This document shows positions 51,770 through 60,159 of a DNA stretch of 64,000 nucleotides, piece by piece. The number at the start of each line of letters is the position of its first letter. Position 1 is the stretch's first letter. Source of the stretch: Dehalococcoidia bacterium (GTDB lineage: Bacteria > Chloroflexota > Dehalococcoidia > Lucifugimonadales > GCA-002694895); NCBI GenBank assembly GCA_029936815.1, contig JAPYRX010000006.1:39182-103181 (forward strand). The letters are read 5' to 3'. Position numbers and translations under genes: made by a program. Below the pieces are notes generated by a model that saw only the letters and a list, made by a program, of their open reading frames with translations, was not told the DNA's origin and did no database searches.

Positions 51770-52747
51770 ATGAAATCTTATATTAAAAATGAATCTAAAG
51801 AATGGGCAAGAGAATTCTTGAATGGCCAATGGTCAACATTAGTAACTCCATTTGATGACCGTGGAGAGATTGATGAACAAGGATTAAGATTTAACATTGA
51901 TTATATTAAAAGTTTAGGATCAAACGGTGCTGGTTGCTCATGGGGCATGGGAGAGTTTTGGAGTTTGTCGATTAATGAAAGAAAAAAATTGATGGACATA
52001 GTTATAGATCAAGCTAAAAATTGGCCTGTTGCTGCACATGTTAGCCACACATCCGTTTCTGATATTATCGACTTGATGTCTTGTGCTGAAAAATCAGGGT
52101 TTGAATTGTTAGTAATTGGAGCTCCATATTTTGCAACACGAAAACCATCTCAAGTAATTGATTTTATTAAATATATATCTTCCAAAACAGACCTTGCAAT
52201 TATGTACTATAATTCACCTCAATTTGGAACAATTTTAAATTCTGCTGAGTTGGCAGAAATTGTTAACATAGAAAACATAGTGGGAGTAAAGGAAGCAAGC
52301 TTTAATAAAGAAATTTCAATTAATTCTCATTTGGAATTAGGTCAAAAAGCTATCATTAGTACTCCAGATGAATGGATTTATTGGGAAGGTGAAAAGCAAG
52401 GATTTAATCAACAAGTAATGTTTGCGAATACTTCAGATTGGAGATTTGATACCCCGGATAATAATAGCTATACAAAATTTGTTCAGATGGCTAGTAAAGG
52501 AACTATTGATAATGATTTGTATGAAATGGAAATTAAAGATATAAAACAAATATCCGATAAATGGTGGCAAAAAACTGTATCTGAAGCTGGAGGTGTTTTG
52601 CCAGTGGCATTATGTAAGTATTGGGGAGAACTAGTTGGTATGAATAGTGGAGGCCCCAGGCCGCCTGTACATGATTTACTTTCAAAGGATAAACAAGATT
52701 TGAAGATCGAATTAGCTAGTTTAGATAAGTTAAAAATTTCATTATAA
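51770..52747 (+). CDS. Dihydrodipicolinate synthase-family aldolase
   Basis: LVTPFDDRGEIDEQGLRFNIDYI, MYYNSPQFG, VGVKEAS. Confidence 0.85.
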   Translation: MKSYIKNESKEWAREFLNGQWSTLVTPFDDRGEIDEQGLRFNIDYIKSLGSNGAGCSWGMGEFWSLSINERKKLMDIVIDQAKNWPVAAHVSHTSVSDIIDLMSCAEKSGFELLVIGAPYFATRKPSQVIDFIKYISSKTDLAIMYYNSPQFGTILNSAELAEIVNIENIVGVKEASFNKEISINSHLELGQKAIISTPDEWIYWEGEKQGFNQQVMFANTSDWRFDTPDNNSYTKFVQMASKGTIDNDLYEMEIKDIKQISDKWWQKTVSEAGGVLPVALCKYWGELVGMNSGGPRPPVHDLLSKDKQDLKIELASLDKLKISL

Positions 52748-52765
52748 GATTATATGAGGTAATAA

Positions 52766-53758
52766 ATGTTGTTATTAGTAAGTGTTCAAAATGTTAAAGA
52801 AGCTCATCAAGCTATTAAAGGCGGAGCTGATATAGTTGATGTGAAAAACCTACAAGAAGCTTTGGTTGGATCTGCTCATCCAAATACTTTTAAAGAAGTA
52901 AAAAAAATAGCCCCTGACCCAATTCATTCAAGTCTAACATTAGGTGTTGTTCCAGACCAAATCGGAACAGTTTCTATGGCAGTCCATGCTGCAGGATTAT
53001 TAGGAGCTACTTCCGTTAAAGTTGGATTCATGCATGATGAATATGATCATGCATTAGAAACATTACTTGCATGTAGAGACGCTCTTGAAGGGTCAAACAC
53101 TTTACTTATAGGCTCATTGTTTGCTGATAATTTGTTATATGATAATGGTTTGAATCCATCTTTGATGGTTGACTTAGCTGTGGAAGGTAAATGTGATGGG
53201 TTTTTAATTGATACATTAGTAAAGGATGGTAGAAATTTATTTGACTTCATGCCTGAAAATGAACTGAAAAAAATGGTTATTGAAGCTAAATCCAGAGGAT
53301 TAAGCACAGCTCTATCTGGTCACTTGAAATTATCTGACTTAGATGAACTTGCGAGAATTAATCCAGATATTGTTGGAGTACGTGGAGCTGTTTGCGGGGA
53401 AGGAGATAGAGATGAAGGAGTATATTGGGAGGCAGTTAAACATTTTAAGAATCAACTGGATCTTCGAAAATCCGGAGAACTAAAAGTAAGAGAAAATCTT
53501 TCTTCAGAATTTCAAACTTCTTCAAAATTTTTTCCTAAAGGAGAAGTGATAATCGATGGGCAGGGAAAATCTTGTTCAGGAATCATCGCTGCTTTGGCAG
53601 AGCAAATAAAAAATGATAATAATTCTATTGTTGAAGTAATTATTCCTGATGAATTGAATACATATGATGTATTGTTGTGGGCAAGAAATGATAATCACAG
53701 TATAATGGATCAACAAAAGGATGGTAATGGCAATTTGAGGATATTGTTAAAACCTTAA
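52766..53758 (+). CDS. (5-formylfuran-3-yl)methyl phosphate synthase (MfnB)-like domain fused to a C-terminal TusA-like domain
   Basis: MLLLVSVQNVKEAHQAIKGGADIVDVKN..., SSLTLGVVPDQIGTVSMAVHAAGLLGATSVKVGF, IDTLVKDGRNLFDFM (MfnB). C-terminal VIIDGQGKSCSGIIAALAEQIKN...VIIPDELNTYDVLLWARNDNHSIMDQQKDGNGNLRILLK (TusA pattern DxxGxxC). Confidence 0.8.
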   Translation: MLLLVSVQNVKEAHQAIKGGADIVDVKNLQEALVGSAHPNTFKEVKKIAPDPIHSSLTLGVVPDQIGTVSMAVHAAGLLGATSVKVGFMHDEYDHALETLLACRDALEGSNTLLIGSLFADNLLYDNGLNPSLMVDLAVEGKCDGFLIDTLVKDGRNLFDFMPENELKKMVIEAKSRGLSTALSGHLKLSDLDELARINPDIVGVRGAVCGEGDRDEGVYWEAVKHFKNQLDLRKSGELKVRENLSSEFQTSSKFFPKGEVIIDGQGKSCSGIIAALAEQIKNDNNSIVEVIIPDELNTYDVLLWARNDNHSIMDQQKDGNGNLRILLKP

Positions 53759-53767
53759 TGTGTATTT

Positions 53768-54079
53768 ATGGAACAAATAACAGCTTTAATAAGAGATATC
53801 ATAATTATAGTTTTCGTATTATGTCTTACTATTTTAATTGTTTTAGGATATCTGAAAATAAACAAATTATTTTCTAAAGTTGATTCTTTAGTGGATAGTT
53901 CCCAAAAATTGTGGTCTTTAATGGGCTATATGATTTCTCCAATAGATAAGATAAACTCAAAATCATTTCAAATGATTGCTAAATATATTAAATCATTAAA
54001 TGTTGAAAAAGCTACTAAAAATGCAAAGAAGGCAACAAAATCTGCTACTGATAAAATAAGGAGAAAGAGTAATGAGTGA
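53768..54079 (+). CDS. Small single-TM hypothetical protein
   Basis: N-terminal TM (DIIIIVFVLCLTILIVLGYL) and basic tail; ATGA-type overlap with the next gene. Confidence 0.7.
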   Translation: MEQITALIRDIIIIVFVLCLTILIVLGYLKINKLFSKVDSLVDSSQKLWSLMGYMISPIDKINSKSFQMIAKYIKSLNVEKATKNAKKATKSATDKIRRKSNE

Positions 54080-54359
54080 TAAGCGAAAAAAAGGCGGATT
54101 CAGTAATTTGTTTATTGGTTTTGCTTTAGGTATGTATTTAGGTCCTAAATTAGTAAAAAAACTACAAAAAACACAATTGACTGAAAATGATAGAGTTAAA
54201 CTTTTTGCTCTTAACATGAGAGATACTACATTGGATGTTATTGAATCTTTGAGAACTTATTTAGATAATCTAGGGATTGAACCTTCGAAAGATATATTTG
54301 ATGAAATTGACAAATTTATTAATCAAAAAAATAACAAAAAATCTAAAGATGAAGATTAA
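54072..54359 (+). CDS. YtxH-like small protein
   Basis: GGFSNLFIGFALGMYLGPKLVKKL followed by a charged helix. Confidence 0.6.
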   Translation: MSDKRKKGGFSNLFIGFALGMYLGPKLVKKLQKTQLTENDRVKLFALNMRDTTLDVIESLRTYLDNLGIEPSKDIFDEIDKFINQKNNKKSKDED

Positions 54360-55189
54360 ATAGGTTTGTTTGAAATAGGGTAAGAACCAATTATTTTAAG
54401 GTTGCTAGTCAATGTATTTATCTTAGTGAATATTTTTTTCAATTTAATCTCTTCGGAATGACCAATAATATCCATCCAAAATATATATTTCCCTAATTCT
54501 TTTTTTGATGGCCTTGATTCAATTTTTGTGATATTTATATTCTCATCAGAAAAAAGTTTCATTACATTTATTAATTGCCCAGGTTTATCTATATCTGAAA
54601 AATCAAAGCAAAAAGAAGTTTTGTCATTATTGCTAGGCTGTGTTACTTTACTTCCTAATACAGCAAATCTTGTTATATTATTCTCTTCATCTTGAATATC
54701 TTCTTCAATAACATGAAGATTGTGTTTAATAGCATTTCTAGAGTGTGCAATAGCTGCACTGTATTGAGATTCAGGCTTAAGTTCTGATAATGCAGCAGAT
54801 GTACTTGAGGCATTAATTAATTCTGATTGAGGTAGGTTTTTAGATATGTATATTCTACATTGTGCTAAAGCTTGAGGGTGGGAATATATTTTTAATATAT
54901 CTTTTGGATTTTTTATTCCATTTGTTATTAGTGAATGAGAAATATTCAATAATATTTCAGAATTTATACTTACATCGTATTCATGAATTAATGCGTCTAA
55001 TGTAACTGTTACAGAACCTTCAATGCTGTTTTCAATGGGGACTACTCCGTAATCTGTGATTTCGTCTTGTACTGACTCTATTACTGCTGGAATGGAATGG
55101 ACTGGAAATAACTTTTCATTACGAAATCTATGAATAGCCGCTTGCTCGCAATAAGATCCTTCCGGACCTAAATAAGATATGCTTTTCAT
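54356..55189 (-). CDS. pheA: Prephenate dehydratase
   Basis: SYLGPEGSYCEQAA, DYGVVPIENSIEGSVTVTLDAL, ITRFAVLG, ACT-type ESRPSKKELGKYIFWMDI. Confidence 0.93.
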   Translation of the reverse strand: MKSISYLGPEGSYCEQAAIHRFRNEKLFPVHSIPAVIESVQDEITDYGVVPIENSIEGSVTVTLDALIHEYDVSINSEILLNISHSLITNGIKNPKDILKIYSHPQALAQCRIYISKNLPQSELINASSTSAALSELKPESQYSAAIAHSRNAIKHNLHVIEEDIQDEENNITRFAVLGSKVTQPSNNDKTSFCFDFSDIDKPGQLINVMKLFSDENINITKIESRPSKKELGKYIFWMDIIGHSEEIKLKKIFTKINTLTSNLKIIGSYPISNKPI

Positions 55190-55212
55190 AGTTTGAACCT
55201 CTTGTATAGTTG

Positions 55213-55872
55213 TTAAGATAAATATTCTAACATTTTGTTCTTATTTTTTTCTTCGGTAAGAATAAGTAATTCATCTTCAGAATGGATGGTTTTATGTTCT
55301 GCTGGGGTATCTGTTATTCCGTTTGCTCTTATTAGTAAGATTATCGAACTATGATTTGGAAGAATTATATCTTTAATTGATTTACCTATGATATTCGAAT
55401 AAGAATCTATTCTTATTCCTAAAATTATTTTTTTGGGACTTGTATTTAATTCTGTTATAGACCAAGGAGCAAGAATTGATGTTTCTTGTTCAATAGAGCT
55501 TAAAATCATTGATTCTATATTTATAACTGTATCGATCCCAAAATAAGAAAAGGCTTTTATATAATTTGAATCATTAGCAAGATTAATTGTTTTTTTAACA
55601 TTGTATTTTGATTTTGCAACCATTCCAATTAAAAAATTATCTTTATCTGATTTTGTGGCAACGATGAGTATATCGGCTCTATCCATTCCCGCGAGACTTT
55701 GGATTTCCGGGTCACAAGCATCCCCGTTTTGGCAAATTGGTCCGAATAACTGATCAAAATAGTGACATTTTTCAATATCTTTTTCTATTACAGTCACCTC
55801 GTGATCATATTCTGAATACCATTCGACTAATTTTTGAGTTAAATTGTTTACTCCAATTATAATTACATACAT
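55213..55872 (-). CDS. TrkA/RCK-domain protein with degenerate nucleotide loop
   Basis: VIIIGVNNLTQKLVEWYSEYDHEVTVIEKD (no GxGxxG), GDACDPEIQSLAGMDRADILIVATKSDKDN, TrkA_C-like end. Confidence 0.82.
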   Translation of the reverse strand: MYVIIIGVNNLTQKLVEWYSEYDHEVTVIEKDIEKCHYFDQLFGPICQNGDACDPEIQSLAGMDRADILIVATKSDKDNFLIGMVAKSKYNVKKTINLANDSNYIKAFSYFGIDTVINIESMILSSIEQETSILAPWSITELNTSPKKIILGIRIDSYSNIIGKSIKDIILPNHSSIILLIRANGITDTPAEHKTIHSEDELLILTEEKNKNKMLEYLS

Positions 55873-55873
55873 A

Positions 55874-56305
55874 TTATTTCCAAAAATGTTTTAGTTTTGG
55901 AGGTAAATTCCAAGGATAAAATATTTCTATTCCTTTAGTGTTAAATAATTCGTCATACTTTACATCATTTATACAACAATAAATATTATTAGTGCTAAAG
56001 GTTGATTTTATTAAGGCTGCAGACAAAATATTTAATTTGGTATCATTTGTTGCCAAAATTGTTAGTAGATTGTTTTTATAATCATTTTCATTTATTGCAT
56101 GGGCATCACTCAAATTTTTTTTCTTTAATGTAATCTGGTTGGAAGTCCTGACAAGCGAAGAGTTGCTTGAATTGTCTTTTTGATCGACGATAAGAGTTAT
56201 ATCATAATGATTAGACGATTTGAGAAAAGAATCAACAATAAAATTTGATATATCTGAATACCCAAATATAGTAATGCTGTTTTTACTTTCAGAAACTTTA
56301 TTCAT
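55874..56305 (-). CDS. Degenerate TrkA-N (RCK) protein, N domain only
   Basis: ITIFGYSDISNFIVDSFLKSSNHYDITLIVDQKD...; operon position between two TrkA-type genes. Confidence 0.6.
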   Translation of the reverse strand: MNKVSESKNSITIFGYSDISNFIVDSFLKSSNHYDITLIVDQKDNSSNSSLVRTSNQITLKKKNLSDAHAINENDYKNNLLTILATNDTKLNILSAALIKSTFSTNNIYCCINDVKYDELFNTKGIEIFYPWNLPPKLKHFWK

Positions 56306-56312
56306 GATTACA

Positions 56313-56756
56313 TTATTCTTTATAAATTATTGTTGAACAAGCTTGATTGTTAAGTATATATGATGCGTTTAATCCAATTTCAGATGTTGTTTTTTCATTC
56401 TTGTTTGCACCTATTATTAAAAATTGAGGATTATTTATCTTGGCGATTTCTATTATTGCTGCACCTGCGTGTCTAGCCTGTATTATTTCTCCATAAATAT
56501 TTCCATGTGAACTTTTGAATTCTTGTTCTAATTGTTTGAGGATCTTTTCAGCTTTTTGAAAAGATTTGTGATCTTCAATGTCTAATTCTTTTTCTCTAGG
56601 AATTATGATTACATATAATAAGCATATTTCCGAATTGTTATCCGATAGCTTTATTGCACATCTAATTAAACTTGAATCAATTATAGATCCAGATATTCCA
56701 ACTATTATCTTGTTGTGAGTTGTAGATTTTCCTGACGAATTATTTGATCTAAAAAT
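56313..56756 (-). CDS. Universal stress protein (UspA)-domain protein; putative ATT start, absent from ORF track
   Basis: Open frame translates FRSNNSSGKSTTHNKIIVGISGSIIDSSLIRCAIKLSDNNSEICLLYVIIIPREKEL...ARHAGAAIIEIAKINNPQFLIIGANKNEKTTSEIGLNASYILNNQACSTIIYKE-stop. No ATG/GTG/TTG before the conserved KIIVGISGS strand; GGAG 10 nt before ATT. Confidence 0.8.
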   Translation of the reverse strand: MFRSNNSSGKSTTHNKIIVGISGSIIDSSLIRCAIKLSDNNSEICLLYVIIIPREKELDIEDHKSFQKAEKILKQLEQEFKSSHGNIYGEIIQARHAGAAIIEIAKINNPQFLIIGANKNEKTTSEIGLNASYILNNQACSTIIYKE

Positions 56757-56761
56757 ATTAT

Positions 56762-57421
56762 TTATTCTCCGAAATTTTTGTCAATCAGTTCATTCTTCCC
56801 AGCTAAAATTAAAACATCATTTTTTTTAATTATTTCGTTTATATCAGGATTGAGTATTATATTTTTTGACCTGACAATTGCTAGAGCAGTGAGATTGTAT
56901 TTGTCTCTTAATGTTCCAATATTTAATTCTTTTAACGATTTACCTTGTTGGTGTTTAGATACTTCGACTTTACTTATACCATAATTTGCTGTCATTCCCA
57001 TATAATCTATGACATTAGGATTAAACATGTTGTGTGCTAATTGTTCTCCCATTTCTTGTTCAGCTAGTAAGGTTTTGTCTACTTGAATTCTTTCAAGTGC
57101 ATTTCTTTGTAGTTCGTTTTGAGCTCGTGCGACAACATATGGGACACCAATAGATTTCAACAAAACTGAAGTCATAAGACTAGAGACAGTGTCAGAACCT
57201 ATAGCAACAATAGCAGCATCATATGAAGCTATCCCAAGTTCTCGCAAAGTTGATTCATTAGTAGCATCTCCTGAAACAGGATATGTTACCTTACCTAACA
57301 TATCTTGTACTCTATCTTCTTTTTTATCTATAGCAAGAACGTCGTGCCCTAAATTATATAATTCGGTAGCAACGCTTCTTCCAAATCTTCCTATTCCAAT
57401 TACAGCAACTTGTTTTTTCAT
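56762..57421 (-). CDS. KtrA/TrkA potassium uptake regulator (canonical RCK)
   Basis: VAVIGIGRFGRSVATELYNLGHDVLAIDKKEDRV, GDATNESTLRELGI, TrkA_C. Confidence 0.92.
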   Translation of the reverse strand: MKKQVAVIGIGRFGRSVATELYNLGHDVLAIDKKEDRVQDMLGKVTYPVSGDATNESTLRELGIASYDAAIVAIGSDTVSSLMTSVLLKSIGVPYVVARAQNELQRNALERIQVDKTLLAEQEMGEQLAHNMFNPNVIDYMGMTANYGISKVEVSKHQQGKSLKELNIGTLRDKYNLTALAIVRSKNIILNPDINEIIKKNDVLILAGKNELIDKNFGE

Positions 57422-57432
57422 TTGTTTAATTC

Positions 57433-58884
57433 CTATCCTATTGTAACTCTTTCTTGGGCATATTTGAACATTTTAGGATTATTTATATTTCCCAATGACA
57501 AAATCATAGTAATTGGGCCTATTCTACCAATGATCATTAAAATTGTTAACACAATTCTTGATCCAAATGATGAGATATAAGTGAATCCAGATGATAGTCC
57601 TACTGTTCCAAATGCGGAACATATTTCGAAAAAAATGTTTGAATTTTCGTTGTTTTGTTCCAATTGAGAAATAATTATAGAACATAATAAGATCGTTAGA
57701 ATCCCAATGATAGTTATTGTTAAGCATCTTTTTACTTGATCTTCTGGTATTGTGCGTCCAAAAAGTGAAGTATCATTAGCTCCAGTTACAGTACTCTTCA
57801 AATATGCAAGCACCACCATAAATGTATTGATTTTAATTCCACCAGCCGTAGAAGCAGATGCTCCTCCGATGAACATTAAAATTGCACACCATATTGCAGT
57901 AGATGAATTTATTGAATCAAAAGGTAAAGAAGAAAAACCTGCAGTTCTTCCGCTGATAGTATTAAATATCGAATGTTTAATACTTTCAATCATAGAATAA
58001 TTGTTTAAAAGTCCATTAGGTTGAGATTCTAGTAACATAAAAACGATTGTTCCTAAGATGTTTAATATGATTGTTGCAGATATAACAATTTTCGTGTTAA
58101 GTGTAAGGCGTTTCCATCTAATGCTTCCAAGTATATCAAAGAAAACTAAATATCCTAAACTTCCTAGAAAAATTCCACTCCCAATTAAAATCATTACTTT
58201 TGAATTGTTTTCGTAACCTCCTAATAATCCTTCATTATTGAAAAAAACAAATCCTGCGCCGTTAAAAGAAGATATTGCTTGAGAAAACCCTTGCCATAAA
58301 GCCATATATAAATTCATATCTTTAGTGAAAGTCAGAGTTAGAAGAATCCCTAAAATTAGTTGAACAATAATGCTATATGAAACAATCAAAGTAACAGTTG
58401 ATACCGCACTTCCTATTTGTAATTTACCTAATGATTTTGGATCAGCAATAGATTCTCTTAATAATAGTTGTTGAGTTAGTGAAATCTTTTGACCAAACAA
58501 CCTTAGTATGAAAGAAGTAGAAGTCATAAATCCTATTCCTCCAAAGAAAATTAAAAACACAATAGTGGTTTGACCAAATGAAGACCAAAATTCACTTGTA
58601 TTTTCAACTACTAATCCCGTCAATGTAAAAGAGGATGTAGCAGTAAATAGTGATATCAAAAAAGAATTTTTATCAGGATGGTTTGTTGCTTGAGGGAAAA
58701 GTAGAAGAATTGTTCCAGCTAATATGATTGTTAAATAAATTATCAATAATGTAATAGATGGATTATATAATTTTTTTTTCAAATCGAAATTGTTTATTGC
58801 AATATTGATGGGTTTAATTGCATCTAGTCTAGCTATCCTTACAATATTTGACCCTGGTTTTGGATTGTTTGTACTTTTGTTCAT
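57433..58884 (-). CDS. TrkH/KtrB potassium uptake transmembrane subunit
   Basis: Multi-TM with P-loop-like segments (SSFTLTGLVV, SSFNGAGFVFF, SGRTAGFSSLP, FGTVGLSSG); downstream RCK genes. Confidence 0.9.
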   Translation of the reverse strand: MNKSTNNPKPGSNIVRIARLDAIKPINIAINNFDLKKKLYNPSITLLIIYLTIILAGTILLLFPQATNHPDKNSFLISLFTATSSFTLTGLVVENTSEFWSSFGQTTIVFLIFFGGIGFMTSTSFILRLFGQKISLTQQLLLRESIADPKSLGKLQIGSAVSTVTLIVSYSIIVQLILGILLTLTFTKDMNLYMALWQGFSQAISSFNGAGFVFFNNEGLLGGYENNSKVMILIGSGIFLGSLGYLVFFDILGSIRWKRLTLNTKIVISATIILNILGTIVFMLLESQPNGLLNNYSMIESIKHSIFNTISGRTAGFSSLPFDSINSSTAIWCAILMFIGGASASTAGGIKINTFMVVLAYLKSTVTGANDTSLFGRTIPEDQVKRCLTITIIGILTILLCSIIISQLEQNNENSNIFFEICSAFGTVGLSSGFTYISSFGSRIVLTILMIIGRIGPITMILSLGNINNPKMFKYAQERVTIG

Positions 58885-58943
58885 TATATTTTATTTAAAT
58901 TTATTTATATAATACTTAATATTAAACTAATTGTATGTAAATC

Positions 58944-59525
58944 ATGGATTATGATCAATTTTACAAACGTTCAACAAAAGAAATAGTAGATATTATACAA
59001 AAAATAAATTTATCAGAAACTAAATTTATTTTTACCTTACTTGGATCTTGCCAAAGATTATCTAAATGGATCTTGGACAAAGAGGGAATATCAAAAAATC
59101 TTGTTGGAATTTATATGCCTTATTCAAAAGATGCAATCAATGAATTTATGCAAATAGATACCAAAAATTATGTTAGTGAGCAAGTTGCAACAAATCTTGC
59201 GAAAGCAAATTATTTAAAATTTAATAATGATAAAACTAGCATAAATTTTATTTCTACTGCTGTAAGCTCTTCATTGAAAACAAATAGATTGAAAAGAGGT
59301 AAAGACAGAAGTTATATAACTATTTTTTCTGGAAATAATATTTATAAGTATAAAATCGATTTCATTTCAAAAAATTACACTCGATCTATCCAAGACTTTA
59401 TAATTAGTTATTTTGTTTTGAAGCAACTTTATTTACATTATTATCCTCAGTTAGGAAGTAATATTTCAATTGATAATAATTTTCTTCCAGATGGCGTTAA
59501 AGTTACAAACATTGATAAAATATAA
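58944..59525 (+). CDS. Divergent CinA C-terminal (PncC-like) domain protein
   Basis: FTLLGSCQRLSKWILDKEGISKNLVGIYMPYSKDAINEFMQID...VSEQVATNLAKAN resembles CinA-C (AESCTGG...YSNEAK...VS..A..MA) but is diverged; precedes an NMNAT-like gene. Confidence 0.5.
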   Translation: MDYDQFYKRSTKEIVDIIQKINLSETKFIFTLLGSCQRLSKWILDKEGISKNLVGIYMPYSKDAINEFMQIDTKNYVSEQVATNLAKANYLKFNNDKTSINFISTAVSSSLKTNRLKRGKDRSYITIFSGNNIYKYKIDFISKNYTRSIQDFIISYFVLKQLYLHYYPQLGSNISIDNNFLPDGVKVTNIDKI

Positions 59526-59540
59526 AAAACATAAATTTTT

Positions 59541-60158
59541 ATGATTGATTTTATAAGTAAGTTAAAAATTGAAAAGTATGAATTTCTTCATTTAGATGAG
59601 AATTTAAAAATTCGTAATTTTAATGTTGAATATGAAAAGTACATTATTTTCCCAGGTAGTTTCAACCCTCTACATGAAGGACATATCGAGCTTTTATTAT
59701 GTGGAATGTTCGTTAGTCAAAAAAAACCTGTTTTTGAAATTTCTATTTCAAATGTCTCAAAACCAGATTTGAATACAAATGAATTGAAAGAACGAATTTT
59801 ACAATTCAAAGGCTTATACGAAATTTTAATTACTGATGAACCTACATTTTTTGAAAAATCCAGATTATTTAAAGGCGCTGATTTTTTAATTGGAGGAGAT
59901 ACATTTATGAGATTATTTGACATGAATTTTTATCCTGATATTAATTCTAAGAATAAAATTTCTGATAATTTAAAAAAATTAAATGAAAATGGAACAAGAT
60001 TTATTATCGGAGGTCGTAATGTGGATGGAGAATTCGTAGATATTAATAGTCTTGAAATTCCTAATGATTTAGAAGATATGTTTGTTGGAATACCCCAAGA
60101 TGTGTTTGATTCTAATATTTCTTCCAATAAAATAAGAAAACAAATGAAAGATAATTAA
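59541..60158 (+). CDS. Cytidylyltransferase-like (NMNAT/NadD-like) nucleotidyltransferase
   Basis: IIFPGSFNPLHEGHIELL (HxGH), FLIGGDTFMRL, DSNISSNKIRKQM (C-terminal ISSTxIR-like). Confidence 0.75.
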   Translation: MIDFISKLKIEKYEFLHLDENLKIRNFNVEYEKYIIFPGSFNPLHEGHIELLLCGMFVSQKKPVFEISISNVSKPDLNTNELKERILQFKGLYEILITDEPTFFEKSRLFKGADFLIGGDTFMRLFDMNFYPDINSKNKISDNLKKLNENGTRFIIGGRNVDGEFVDINSLEIPNDLEDMFVGIPQDVFDSNISSNKIRKQMKDN

Positions 60159-60159
60159 T

